Shown here one piece after another: positions 31,727 through 40,795 of a stretch of 64,000 nucleotides of DNA. A program made the position numbers and the translations under genes. The notes under the pieces are model-generated. The model had not been told where the DNA came from. It saw only the letters and a list, made by a program, of their open reading frames with translations, and made no database searches. Source of the stretch: Streptomyces mobaraensis (GTDB taxonomy: Bacteria > Actinomycetota > Actinomycetes > Streptomycetales > Streptomycetaceae); assembly GCF_020099395.1 (NCBI RefSeq), contig NZ_CP083590.1, positions 5,642,001 through 5,706,000 on the forward strand, in the 5' to 3' direction. The first letter of the stretch is position 1. Every line of letters starts with the position of its first letter.

Positions 31727-32805
31727 GCGCGAAGAAGAGGGCGGTCGCCGCGCTGGCGGCCGCGGCCGCCCTCTTCCTCGCGGGCTGCTCCTCCGACGAC
31801 TCCTCGGACGCGCCCGCGACCCCGCCCGCCGGCACCGCGAGCGGCGGGGCGAGCAAGCGCCCCGACAGCCGGAAGGAGGTCCCGCTGAAAGGGATCACGC
31901 TCCCCGCCTGGAACCGCAAGGACTACGAGAAGCCCGAGGCCAAAACGTATCTGCGGCAGATCGCCGCCACCGGCGCCCGCTGGGTGACCTTCACCCCCAC
32001 CTGGTACCAGGACAAGCTCACCGACTCCGGTATGCGCCCCACCGACGAGACCGCCGACGACGACAGCCTGCGCCACATCGTCCGCCTCGCCCACGACGCC
32101 GGCCTCAAGACCATGATCAAGCCGCATGTGGACCTGAAGGGCGGCGAGGACCGCTCCGGCATCCGGCCCGCCGACCCCGACGCCTGGTTCACGGCGTACG
32201 AACGCTTCATCACCCACTACGCGGACCTCGCCCGCGAGACCGGCGCCGAGCAGTTCTCCGTCGGCACCGAACTCACCGGCGTCTCGCGGGACGGCGACCA
32301 CTGGAAGAAGACCGTCGCCGCCGTCCGCGCCCACTACAAGGGCCCGCTCACCTACGCGGCCAACTACGACGAGTACCGCGACGTCGCGTTCTGGAAGAGC
32401 CTCGACCTCATCGGCATCGACGCCTACTGGCCGCTCGGCGACAAACCCACCGCCGACGTGGGGCGGCTGCGCGAGGCGTGGCAGCCGGTGGTGAAGGAAC
32501 TGGCCGCGTTCTCCGCCGCCCAGGGGCGCAGGATCCTCTTCACCGAGGCCGGCTACGTCAGCCAGAAGGGCAGCACCACCGCCCCGTACTCCTGGACCGT
32601 CAGCAAGTCCGCCGGCGACGCCGAACAGGCCGCCGGATACGAGGCGTTGCTGGCCGCCTTCGAGGGGCAGAAGTGGTGGGCCGGGGTGTGCTGGTGGATG
32701 TGGGACGACTGGCCGGACACGGGGGAGACGCCGAAGAAGCTCGCGTACACGCCGCACGGGAAGCCGGCGGAGAAGGTGCTGCGGAAGTGGTGGGGGAATG
32801 GGTGA
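31723..32805 (+). CDS. GH113-like glycoside hydrolase lipoprotein
   Basis: This 360-aa lipoprotein has the lipobox LAGC (Cys22) and a Ser/Ala/Pro linker. The TIM barrel starts at KGITLPAWNRKDY. SVGTELTG (Glu183) and LFTEAGYVS (Glu275) fit the acid/base and nucleophile pair of GH113, a family of beta-mannanases and related enzymes. GTG 31723 overlaps the DUF2334 stop (GTGA). A hydrolase coupled to a deacetylase mirrors PgaB and PelA, where both activities shape the exported polymer. Its actual substrate is unknown. Confidence 0.85.
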   Translation: MSAKKRAVAALAAAAALFLAGCSSDDSSDAPATPPAGTASGGASKRPDSRKEVPLKGITLPAWNRKDYEKPEAKTYLRQIAATGARWVTFTPTWYQDKLTDSGMRPTDETADDDSLRHIVRLAHDAGLKTMIKPHVDLKGGEDRSGIRPADPDAWFTAYERFITHYADLARETGAEQFSVGTELTGVSRDGDHWKKTVAAVRAHYKGPLTYAANYDEYRDVAFWKSLDLIGIDAYWPLGDKPTADVGRLREAWQPVVKELAAFSAAQGRRILFTEAGYVSQKGSTTAPYSWTVSKSAGDAEQAAGYEALLAAFEGQKWWAGVCWWMWDDWPDTGETPKKLAYTPHGKPAEKVLRKWWGNG

Positions 32806-32862
32806 GGGCGCCGGTCGTGGGTGGTGGGAGGCTCACGTCTCGGGTCGTGGGCGGTGGGAGGC

Positions 32863-33759
32863 TCACGTCTCGCAGTCGTGCACGCTCCCGCACAGGCCGC
32901 ACCGGGCCCGCAGTCGCCCCTGGACCGGGACCCGGATGCGCTGGTGGCAGGTGGGGCAGGGGAAGCTGACGCGCTGCGGGTCGCGCCCCTCGAACGCGTA
33001 CCCGGCGGCGGGTGACGCCTGGCCCGTGCCGCGCTCGGCCGCCCGGCGGTCGCGCGCGTAGCGGTGCCGCCCGAGCCGGCCCGCCGCGGCCAGCGGCGGA
33101 CGCCGCGCCTCCTGGCGGGCCCGCGCCGCGCCCGCGACGTAGGCGTCGTGGGCGCGCGGGCTGGTGAACCAGATCCGGGGGTCCTCGGCGAAGACCTCGG
33201 CGCGCTGGGCCAGGACGTAGCCGAACTCCTCCGGGGTGAGGTAGCCGAGCTTCTGCGTGCTGACCGCGTCCTCGCGGTACGCGTCGAGCAGCAGCCAGCC
33301 GGCGCCGAGGTAGGCGGCGACGGTGTCGGTGAGGATCTCGTTGTCCCGGGTGCCGGGGAAGGCGAGGCCGAGCCGGTGGAGGTAGACGTGCGTCACCTCG
33401 TGGGCGAGGGCCGCGCCGATGTCCTTGCGGTGCTTCTTGAAGCGGGAGTTGAGCTCGATGAAGTACTCGGGCCCCGCGGCGAGTTCGACGTTCCCGGCGT
33501 GCCGCATGTCGCGGAAGGAGACGATCATCCGGGCGTCCGGGAGCCGCAGGTGCCGCACCATGACGCCGGCGATCCGCTGGACGCCGAGGTAGGGGTCCTC
33601 GTCGTCGGAGAACGCGACGTCGGACGGCGGGACGCTGAGCGCGAAGGTGCGCAGGGTGTCGGGCGAGATCCGCCGGTAGAGGGCGGTGATCGCGGAGTGC
33701 ACCGTGTCCAGGTGCGGGAACCCGTGGAGGATCTCGACGTCCGTGCCCACCAGCACCAC
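32863..33759 (-). CDS. Putative zinc metallopeptidase-like protein with C-terminal zinc ribbon
   Basis: This 298-aa cytoplasmic protein has ALAHEVTHVYLHRLGL in the middle, an HExxH motif, with a downstream NEILTDTVAAYLG that could supply the third ligand. The last 35 residues form a ribbon, CPTCHQ ... CGLCGS. GTG 33759 has GGAG 8 nt upstream, and the conserved sequence begins VVLVGTDVEILHGFP. Whether it is an active peptidase is not known. It is convergent with the GH113-like gene. Confidence 0.75.
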   Translation of the reverse strand: MVLVGTDVEILHGFPHLDTVHSAITALYRRISPDTLRTFALSVPPSDVAFSDDEDPYLGVQRIAGVMVRHLRLPDARMIVSFRDMRHAGNVELAAGPEYFIELNSRFKKHRKDIGAALAHEVTHVYLHRLGLAFPGTRDNEILTDTVAAYLGAGWLLLDAYREDAVSTQKLGYLTPEEFGYVLAQRAEVFAEDPRIWFTSPRAHDAYVAGAARARQEARRPPLAAAGRLGRHRYARDRRAAERGTGQASPAAGYAFEGRDPQRVSFPCPTCHQRIRVPVQGRLRARCGLCGSVHDCET

Positions 33760-33956
33760 CCCCGCGGCTCCGCCAGCCCCCTGCCCTCCCACCTTACGCG
33801 CACACCGGCGCACACCGGGCCCCACCGGATCCGACTGGCCGGAAGCCTCCTTGCCGCCGCCGGCGCACGCTCCGATACTCGGCACACCGCGTCCACCGGA
33901 TTCCGCTGGGGCAACAAGCATCGGCAGCTTGTCATGGGCATGATTACACAGGATCG

Positions 33957-34846
<890 letters not shown>

Positions 34847-34860
34847 GCGCGGGAGGGACA

Positions 34861-34924
34861 GACGCCGGACGGGCGGACGCCGGACGGGCAGACGCCGGAC
34901 GGGCCGGTTCAGCCCGTCCGGCGT
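34861..34924 (+). terminator. Terminator with a triplicated left arm
   Basis: GACGCCGGACGGGC occurs three times at 15-bp intervals (34861, 34876, 34891). The last copy pairs over 13 bp with GCCCGTCCGGCGT (34912-34924) around CGGTTCA. It follows the trypsin gene by 14 nt. Confidence 0.7.
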
Positions 34925-35177
34925 GTGAGGACAGCGCGGGCAGCGTGTTGTGTGTGTGGGGGGGCTCGCCCTCGTGACAAACGGGAAGGAGCGGGACCGG
35001 GGCATCCCCCACCACGCGACCCCGGTATGACGCCCGGCACCTCATCGTCATCCTTTCGGCCGAGCCGGAACACCCCCAAGATGGCCCGCCGGTCGAGGTG
35101 TACGCGGCACGAAGGCCCGTAACGTGGATCCGCGGCCCCCGCCGCACCCGCAGGACCACGACAGAAAGAGCACCCCC

Positions 35178-35834
35178 GTGCCCGCCAGGACCCGTATCGC
35201 CGCCGTCACCCTCCTCGCCGCCGCGAGCGCGGTGCTCCTGCCGGTGACCGGCGCGGAGGCGGCGGACGCCGGGCACCGCGACCGCACCGGCGAGGACTGG
35301 GCCGTGGTCCGCCACGACGGAGGCCGCGAACCGTCGGCCGCCCCTGCCGCGTCCCGGGAGCCGTCGGCCGGCCCCGCCGCGTCCCGCGAACCGTCGGCCG
35401 GCCCCGCCGCCCTCCGGGAGGAGACCGCCGTTCACCCGGCCGCGGGAACGGACGGGCACGCCGTGAACCCCCGTAAGCGCGACCCCCGGTTCACCCACCG
35501 GGAGCACCCCGGCGTGTCGCGCCCCGCGGCGCGGCTCCGTCCGGCGGGCCGGCTCCACGGGGTGCGGCAGGCCGAGCAGATCACGCGGGCCGGGCAGGGG
35601 ACGAAGGCCGAACCGGCGGGGGTCAAGCCCGTCAAGTCCGTCAAGCCGGTGAAGCGCCATGAGGCCGCCAGCAACCCCGTCCGCCGCATGGTGCAGGCCG
35701 GCCAGACGGTCGGGGGCCGGCGGGACGTCGGCAAGCCGCTCGCCGTGGGCGGCGCGGCGCTCCTGGCCGCCGGCGGGGGCGCGTACGGGCTGCGCCTCGC
35801 GAGCCGCCGCCGCGCGGCGCGCGCCGACGCGTAA
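35178..35834 (+). CDS. Secreted repeat protein with C-terminal membrane anchor
   Basis: This 218-aa protein has a signal peptide of about 29 residues ending near AEAADAG. Three tandem 11-residue repeats (REPSAGPAAS) lie around residues 54-83, followed by a long basic Pro/Lys region. A C-terminal membrane helix (LAVGGAALLAAGGGAYGL) is followed by a basic tail. There is no LPXTG. It is probably a surface-displayed stalk of unknown role. GTG 35178 has AAAGAG about 9 nt upstream. It is monocistronic. Confidence 0.7.
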   Translation: MPARTRIAAVTLLAAASAVLLPVTGAEAADAGHRDRTGEDWAVVRHDGGREPSAAPAASREPSAGPAASREPSAGPAALREETAVHPAAGTDGHAVNPRKRDPRFTHREHPGVSRPAARLRPAGRLHGVRQAEQITRAGQGTKAEPAGVKPVKSVKPVKRHEAASNPVRRMVQAGQTVGGRRDVGKPLAVGGAALLAAGGGAYGLRLASRRRAARADA

Positions 35835-36029
35835 GACCGCACGCCCCCCCCGCTCCCGTTCCCGGCTCCCCGTGCCCGCTGCTGTTGCGGCCCCACGCCA
35901 CCCCCGGTGACATGGAGGGACGCGCGGCGGACGGCCGGAACCGGCCAGGGGCCGGCCCGAGGACTACCTGACGACGACCTGACGACGACCCGGCGACGAC
36001 CCGGTGACCGCCCGGTGACCGCCCGGGCG

Positions 36030-36091
36030 GGACGAGCACCTAGGGGACCGGACGAGCACCTAGGGGATTAGAGAACTAGGGGACTAGGGGA
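36030..36091. repeat. CTAGGGGA direct repeats ahead of the response regulator
   Basis: CTAGGGGA occurs four times (36040, 36060, 36076, 36084). The first two are within an 18-bp direct repeat, GGACGAGCACCTAGGGGA (36030-36047 and 36050-36067). The last copy supplies the ribosome site. Upstream, 35965-36020 holds GACGAC and CCGGTGACCG repeats. No gene is seen in 35835-36095. Confidence 0.65.
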
Positions 36092-36095
36092 CGAC

Positions 36096-36782
36096 ATGGC
36101 GATCAGCGTCGTCATCGCGGACGACCAGGAGATGGTCCGCACCGGCTTCCGCATGATCCTGGAGAGCCAGCCCGACATCGACGTCGTCGCCGACGTCGTG
36201 GACGGCGAGGCCGCGCTGGCCGCCGTCGAGGAGCACCGGCCCGACGTGCTGCTCCTCGACATCCGCATGCCCAAGCTGGACGGGCTGGAGGTCACCCGCC
36301 GGCTCTCCGCGCTCACCGCCGCCGAACCGGAGCGCGGCGGGCGCCCCCGCATCGTCATCGTCACCACCTTCGACCTCGACGAGTACGTCCACTCGGCGCT
36401 CCGCGACGGCGCCTCCGGGTTCCTGCTGAAGGACGCCAGCCCGGCCATGCTCGTCGAGGCGGTGCACGCCGCCGCCGTCGGCGACTCCCTGATCTCACCC
36501 GCCATCACCGTGCGGCTGCTCCGCGACCTCGCCCCGGCCGGGACCGCTGGTACGGAACACCCCATGAGGACCCCCTCCGAGCCGCTGACCGAGCGCGAGG
36601 AGGACGTCGTCCGCTGTCTCGCGCGTGGCGCCACCAACGCCGAGATCGCCGCCGAGCTGTTCATCTCCCTGTCCACGGTCAAGACCCACCTGGCCAACGT
36701 GCAGCTGAAGCTCGACGCCCGGAACCGCGTCGAGATCGCCGCCTGGGCCTGGGAGAGCGGGCTGGCCACGGGCGGTACGTGA
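36096..36782 (+). CDS. NarL/LuxR-type response regulator
   Basis: This 228-aa protein has a receiver domain (residues 4-128, phospho-acceptor Asp55 in LLLDIRMP, Lys111 region FLLKDAS). A LuxR helix-turn-helix follows at about 160-220 ([20 protein letters not shown], then [12 protein letters not shown]). It activates or represses genes after phosphorylation by its partner. It overlaps the kinase gene by 4 nt, so the pair is cognate. The signal and target genes are not evident. Confidence 0.93.
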   Translation: MAISVVIADDQEMVRTGFRMILESQPDIDVVADVVDGEAALAAVEEHRPDVLLLDIRMPKLDGLEVTRRLSALTAAEPERGGRPRIVIVTTFDLDEYVHSALRDGASGFLLKDASPAMLVEAVHAAAVGDSLISPAITVRLLRDLAPAGTAGTEHPMRTPSEPLTEREEDVVRCLARGATNAEIAAELFISLSTVKTHLANVQLKLDARNRVEIAAWAWESGLATGGT

Positions 36783-37933
36783 GCGGGCGCGCCGGGTTCG
36801 CCGCCCGGCACCCGAGCCGGGCCACCGTCGCCAAGGGCGTGCTCGCCCTCTTCCTGCTCGGCCTGGTCGGCTTCGAGGGCTTCGTCCTCGCCCGGCAGCC
36901 CAGCCCGCCGCACGCCGTCGTCCTGGCGTCGGGCGTCGCCGTCTGCCTGTGCGCCGTCCCGTACGCGTGGATCCCCCTCGACCTGCGCGCGGGTGTCGCG
37001 GCCGGCGTGTCCTGGACGACGTCCGCCGTGCTGATGGCCGGGCCGCACCCCGGCGCGGTCTGGGGGATGGGGGAGGACGTGGCCCTGCTGGTGCTGCTCA
37101 CCAACGTCGTCCAGCGCTCCCCGGCCCGGCGCGCGGCCGTCCTCGGTCCCGCGCTCGCCCTGGCGGCGCTCGCCGCGCCGGTGCGCGACCTCGACCCGGG
37201 CCGGTTCACGGCCGTGTTCACCCTGCTGACGGTGGTCGTCGGCGCGTACTCGCTGCTGCTGCGCTCCCAGTCGGCCCAGCGCGTCCGCGACATGGCGGCG
37301 GTCCGGACCGCCGAGCGCCTGGAACTCGCCCGCGAACTCCACGACCTCGTCGCCCACCACGTCACCGGCATCGCCGTGCAGGCCCAGGCGGCCCGTTTCA
37401 CCTCGGTCGAGGGGGACGCCGCCGCCCGCGCGTTCGAGCGCATCGAGGGGTCGGCCGGGGAGGCGCTCGGCGCCATGCGCCGCCTCGTCGGCATCCTGCG
37501 AGAGGGCGCCGAACCCGAGACCGAGCCCGTCGCCGGCCTCCCCGAGGTGCGGACGCTCACGGAACAGTTCACCCGCACCGGCCCGCCCGTCGCCCTCTAC
37601 ATCGAACAGGGCATGGAGAACTGGCTCCCGGGCGACGTCGCCGCCGCCGTCCACCGCGTCGTCCGCGAGGCCCTGACCAACATCCGCAAGCACGCCGCCG
37701 ACGCCACGGCCGTCCGCATCGGCGTCCGCGGCGTCCCCGAGGGCGTCGAACTGCGCATCGCCGACGACGGCCGCCGCCCCGCCCAGCTCACCGACGCGGC
37801 GCGTGGGGGCGGCTTCGGCCTCGTCGGGCTGGCGGAACGCGCCAAGGCCATGGGCGGGCGGCTCACCGCCGGGCCGGCGCCGGAGGGCGGGTGGCTGATC
37901 ACGGCGGTGTTTCCGGTGGATCGGCGGCGTTAG
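36779..37933 (+). CDS. Sensor histidine kinase
   Basis: This 384-aa membrane kinase starts at GTG 36779 within the end of the regulator gene. Five or so membrane segments span residues 18-165. The HisKA_3 dimerisation domain has His188 in [14 protein letters not shown]. The HATPase domain has [11 protein letters not shown] (N box), IADDGRRPA and a [12 protein letters not shown] box. It has no large extracytoplasmic loop, so it may sense the membrane. It phosphorylates the NarL-type regulator. Confidence 0.92.
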   Translation: MSGRAGFAARHPSRATVAKGVLALFLLGLVGFEGFVLARQPSPPHAVVLASGVAVCLCAVPYAWIPLDLRAGVAAGVSWTTSAVLMAGPHPGAVWGMGEDVALLVLLTNVVQRSPARRAAVLGPALALAALAAPVRDLDPGRFTAVFTLLTVVVGAYSLLLRSQSAQRVRDMAAVRTAERLELARELHDLVAHHVTGIAVQAQAARFTSVEGDAAARAFERIEGSAGEALGAMRRLVGILREGAEPETEPVAGLPEVRTLTEQFTRTGPPVALYIEQGMENWLPGDVAAAVHRVVREALTNIRKHAADATAVRIGVRGVPEGVELRIADDGRRPAQLTDAARGGGFGLVGLAERAKAMGGRLTAGPAPEGGWLITAVFPVDRRR

Positions 37934-37982
37934 GCGGCGATGGCGGTGGGGTTGGGCTGGGCAGCGGCGATAAACGGCAGGG

Positions 37983-38660
37983 CTAGGCGGCGGCGCGGAA
38001 TCCGGAGAGCTCGTCCGCCGAGGCGATCACACGGTCGACGAAGCCGTACTCCAGGGCCTCCTGGGCCGTGAAGTAGTGGTCCCGGTCGGAGTCCGCCTCG
38101 ATCTGCTCCACCGGCCGGCCCGTGTGGTGGGCGATCCGCTCCTGCACCAGCCGCTTGACCGCCCGCATCTGGTCGATCTGGATCCTGATGTCCGACGCGG
38201 AACCCGCGAGTCCAGCCGACGGCTGGTGCATGAGGATGCTCGCGTGCGGCAGCGCGTACCGCTTTCCGGGCGCCCCCGCGCAGAGCAGGAACTGTCCCAT
38301 GGACGCCGTGAAGCCCAGGGAGAGGGTGGCGACGTCGTTCGGGATGAACTGCATGACGTCGTAAATGGCCAGCCCGGCGGTGATCGAGCCGCCGGGGGAG
38401 TTGATGTAGAGGTGGATGTCGCGGTGCCGGTCCTCGGCGGAGAGGAGCAGCATCTCGGCGCAGATCCGGTTGGCGATCTCGTCGTCGACCTGCTGCCCGA
38501 GCACGATGATCCGGTTCCGCAGCAGCCGCTGGAAGACGGGCTCCGCGGCGGGGGTGGCGGGGGCGGGGACGGGGGAGGACGAGGTGGGCCGGGCAAGGGG
38601 GGCGAGGGGGACGAGTGGGGTGACGGGGGAGGGACCGGACGACGACGGATATGCGCTCAT
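37983..38660 (-). CDS. clpP: ClpP-type protease subunit (stand-alone)
   Basis: This 225-aa proteolytic subunit would form a barrel with Clp ATPases. The core starts after a 38-residue Pro/Ser-rich N-terminus and has LYINSPGGSITAGLAIYDVM, the nucleophile Ser in TASMGQFLL, and the catalytic His in ILMHQPSAGL. Asp follows in ADSDRDHYFTAQEALEYG. Streptomycetes carry several clpP genes, some single and some paired. The paralogue number is not assigned here. It shares a promoter gap with a LysR regulator. No second clpP or ATPase gene is adjacent. Confidence 0.9.
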   Translation of the reverse strand: MSAYPSSSGPSPVTPLVPLAPLARPTSSSPVPAPATPAAEPVFQRLLRNRIIVLGQQVDDEIANRICAEMLLLSAEDRHRDIHLYINSPGGSITAGLAIYDVMQFIPNDVATLSLGFTASMGQFLLCAGAPGKRYALPHASILMHQPSAGLAGSASDIRIQIDQMRAVKRLVQERIAHHTGRPVEQIEADSDRDHYFTAQEALEYGFVDRVIASADELSGFRAAA

Positions 38661-38715
38661 GACGTCAGGAAAACCGCAGCTCAGGGCTGGTGTCCAACAA
38701 CTTTTGCGGACGCTT

Positions 38716-38734
38716 TGACAACCCCGGGTTGTCA
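38716..38734. promoter_or_regulatory. Palindromic operator between clpP and lysR
   Basis: TGACAACC and GGTTGTCA are perfect 8-bp arms separated by CCG. The left arm includes a TTGACA that could be the -35 of the LysR gene. It lies 16 bp before that start codon. LysR regulators usually bind such a T-N11-A dyad in a divergent gap. Confidence 0.7.
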
Positions 38735-38749
38735 GTTGAGGCTGGCGCC

Positions 38750-39787
38750 ATGGAACCCGATCTCCCGGGCATGCGCGCCTTCGTCGCCGTCGCCGAGGAA
38801 CTGCACTTCGGCCGGGCCGCCGCCCGCCTCTTCCTTACCCAGCAGGCGCTGTCCAAGCGCGTCCGCCGCCTGGAGGACGCCCTCGGCGCGCCGCTCCTCG
38901 AACGCACCACCCGCAGCGTCGAACTCACCGCCGCCGGGCGGCGGTTGCTGCCGCTCGCCGTCGACGCCGTCGCCGCCTTCGACGCGGCCGTCCACGCCGC
39001 CCGGGGCACGGTGCGCGCGCTGCGCGTCGAGGTGTTCGCCGAGCGGTTCACGCCGCTGCGGGTGCTGCGCGACACGGTCGCCCGGACGCCCGGGGTCCGC
39101 GTCGACCCCAGCATGCGGCAGGGGCTGGCGCTCGCCCTCCCGGCCGTGCTGGGCCGGGAGCTCGACGCCGCGTTCGGCCGCGTCCACGACCTCGGCCGGC
39201 CCTGGCCCGCCGATCTCCTGCACCGGCCGGTCCACCTCGAACCGCTGCACGCCTATGTGCTCGCCGGGCACCCCCTCGCCGAGCGGACGGCCGTCCGCCC
39301 GGCCGATCTGCGGGACGGCGGGATCGCCATGCCCGACCCCGGCGGCGCGGAGGAGTGGCGCGGCTATCTGACCCGGTACTGCACGGAGTTCGGCATTCCG
39401 CTGCGCTTCACCGCACCGGCGGTGGGCGCCCGCGACTACGACGAACACATGCGGCGCGAAGGGCGCGCGGTGGCGGTGGGGGAGGCCGGGATGGACCTGC
39501 CGCACGACGGGCGCCTGCGCCGCCTCCCGATCGTGGACCCCACGCCCCTGCATCTGTGGTCCGTCACCTGGCACCGCTCGAACCGTGATCCCCAGTTGGC
39601 CGCCTTGTTGCGTGCCTTGCCGCACCCGGAGGTGCCCGGTGGGAGGCGGTCCGGTTCCACCGTGGCGGTTGGGGGCGAGGGGCGGCCGGACGACGTCTGG
39701 CTGCCGGAACCCGACCGGGCGGAACTGGCGGAGTACCGGACGCGCCGACCTGGGGCCGGTGAGGCCGTGACGTCGACGAACCCGTAA
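38750..39787 (+). CDS. LysR-family transcriptional regulator
   Basis: This 345-aa protein has an N-terminal winged helix (MRAFVAVAEELHFGRAAARL, then LTQQALSKRVRRLEDALGAP) and an effector-binding domain over the rest. ATG 38750 is used; an upstream in-frame codon at 38690 lies inside the operator. Divergence from clpP and the shared palindrome suggest it controls clpP and itself. The effector is unknown. Confidence 0.9.
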   Translation: MEPDLPGMRAFVAVAEELHFGRAAARLFLTQQALSKRVRRLEDALGAPLLERTTRSVELTAAGRRLLPLAVDAVAAFDAAVHAARGTVRALRVEVFAERFTPLRVLRDTVARTPGVRVDPSMRQGLALALPAVLGRELDAAFGRVHDLGRPWPADLLHRPVHLEPLHAYVLAGHPLAERTAVRPADLRDGGIAMPDPGGAEEWRGYLTRYCTEFGIPLRFTAPAVGARDYDEHMRREGRAVAVGEAGMDLPHDGRLRRLPIVDPTPLHLWSVTWHRSNRDPQLAALLRALPHPEVPGGRRSGSTVAVGGEGRPDDVWLPEPDRAELAEYRTRRPGAGEAVTSTNP

Positions 39788-39878
39788 CGCCGGTGAACCT
39801 CTGAGGCCGGTGAACCTCTGACGCCGGTGAACCAGTGAGGCGGGTGAGCCCGTGATGCGGGTGAGCCCGTGACGGCCG
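39788..39878. repeat. Five imperfect 18-bp tandem repeats after lysR
   Basis: Units of the form CCGGTGAACCTCTGAGG repeat every 18 bp with increasing divergence toward the right (GGGTGAGCCCGTGATGC). They contain stops and do not encode a protein on this strand. Confidence 0.7.
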
Positions 39879-39896
39879 GCTGAGAGGCGGAACCGG

Positions 39897-40271
39897 CTAT
39901 CCGTAGCAGAGGCAGAACGGGTGCCCCGCCGGGTCGGCGAAGACCCGGAACCCCGACGTCGTCCCGCCGCTGTCGTGCAGGAACCGTGCGCCGAGACCGG
40001 TCACCTCCCGCTGCGCGCGCTCCAGCTCGTCCCGGGTGCCGACGGAGAAGTCCAGGTGGAACTGCTGGGGGTGCTCCGGATCAGGCCAACGCGGCGGACG
40101 GTGGTCCTCCGCCTTCTGGAAGGCGATCCGGGTGCTGCTCTCGGGATCGTTCAGCCACACCCAGGCGGGGTCGCTCGCGTCGACCTTCCAGCCCAGGACC
40201 GCCCCGTAGAAGGCCGCGAGCGCCGAGGGGTCCGGACAGTCGATGACGGTGCAGTCCAGTTTCGCGATCAT
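39897..40271 (-). CDS. VOC/glyoxalase-like protein
   Basis: This 124-aa single-domain protein of two beta-alpha-beta-beta-beta units begins MIAKLDCTVIDCPDPSALA. FYGAVLGWKVDASD and the closing FADPAGHPFCLC are typical of the 'glyoxalase-like' subgroup, often seen in antibiotic binding or dioxygenase-type proteins. No specific function can be assigned. AAGGAG lies 10 nt before ATG 40271. It is convergent with lysR. Confidence 0.85.
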   Translation of the reverse strand: MIAKLDCTVIDCPDPSALAAFYGAVLGWKVDASDPAWVWLNDPESSTRIAFQKAEDHRPPRWPDPEHPQQFHLDFSVGTRDELERAQREVTGLGARFLHDSGGTTSGFRVFADPAGHPFCLCYG

Positions 40272-40795
40272 GTTGCGATGCTCCTTCACCCCCGGTGGGT
40301 TGTCCACCGGGCAAGAACAAACCGTGCGTCCTGGGGTTGGGGTGGCGTATGTGACGTGAGGGAATGGCTGAGGCGAACATCCGACCAGTTGGTTCGGTCC
40401 GGACGGCTTCACGCCGCACCATCTGGGAACAACACCTCCACAGGGCCCGTCCCGCTGGTCACCGTCATCGGCCGGTGATCAGCGGGACGGAGGTATGTAC
40501 CGCTCCGATCCGCCGGCCGTCCGTCGATCCGTCGGTCCGCCCGCCCGGCGGCCTGACAACTCGGCCGTCCGGCAGGCCGGCCGCCGCCGGGTCCGCCGTC
40601 CGGTCCGTCGACCGCTCCACATCACCGAGCCGACCGGTCCGTCGGCCGCTCCGCCGACCGCTGTGCACGCCGCCGCACCGATCGCCGTGCACGCCGCCGC
40701 GGGGACGGCTCGCCGGCGACGGGAGGAGAAGGAGCACTTCGCTCGGCTCCGGCTCCGCCGGGTCACTCGCCCCGCGACCTGTCATGCCGTTCCGC
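40272..40795. other. 524-bp gap with a 16-bp hairpin
   Basis: GTCCCGCTGGTCACCG (40449-40464) pairs with CGGTGATCAGCGGGAC (40473-40488), with one wobble. The rest is rich in CCGTCCG and CCGCCG words, so reading frames are open on both strands but show no family features. I see no gene. Confidence 0.6.
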
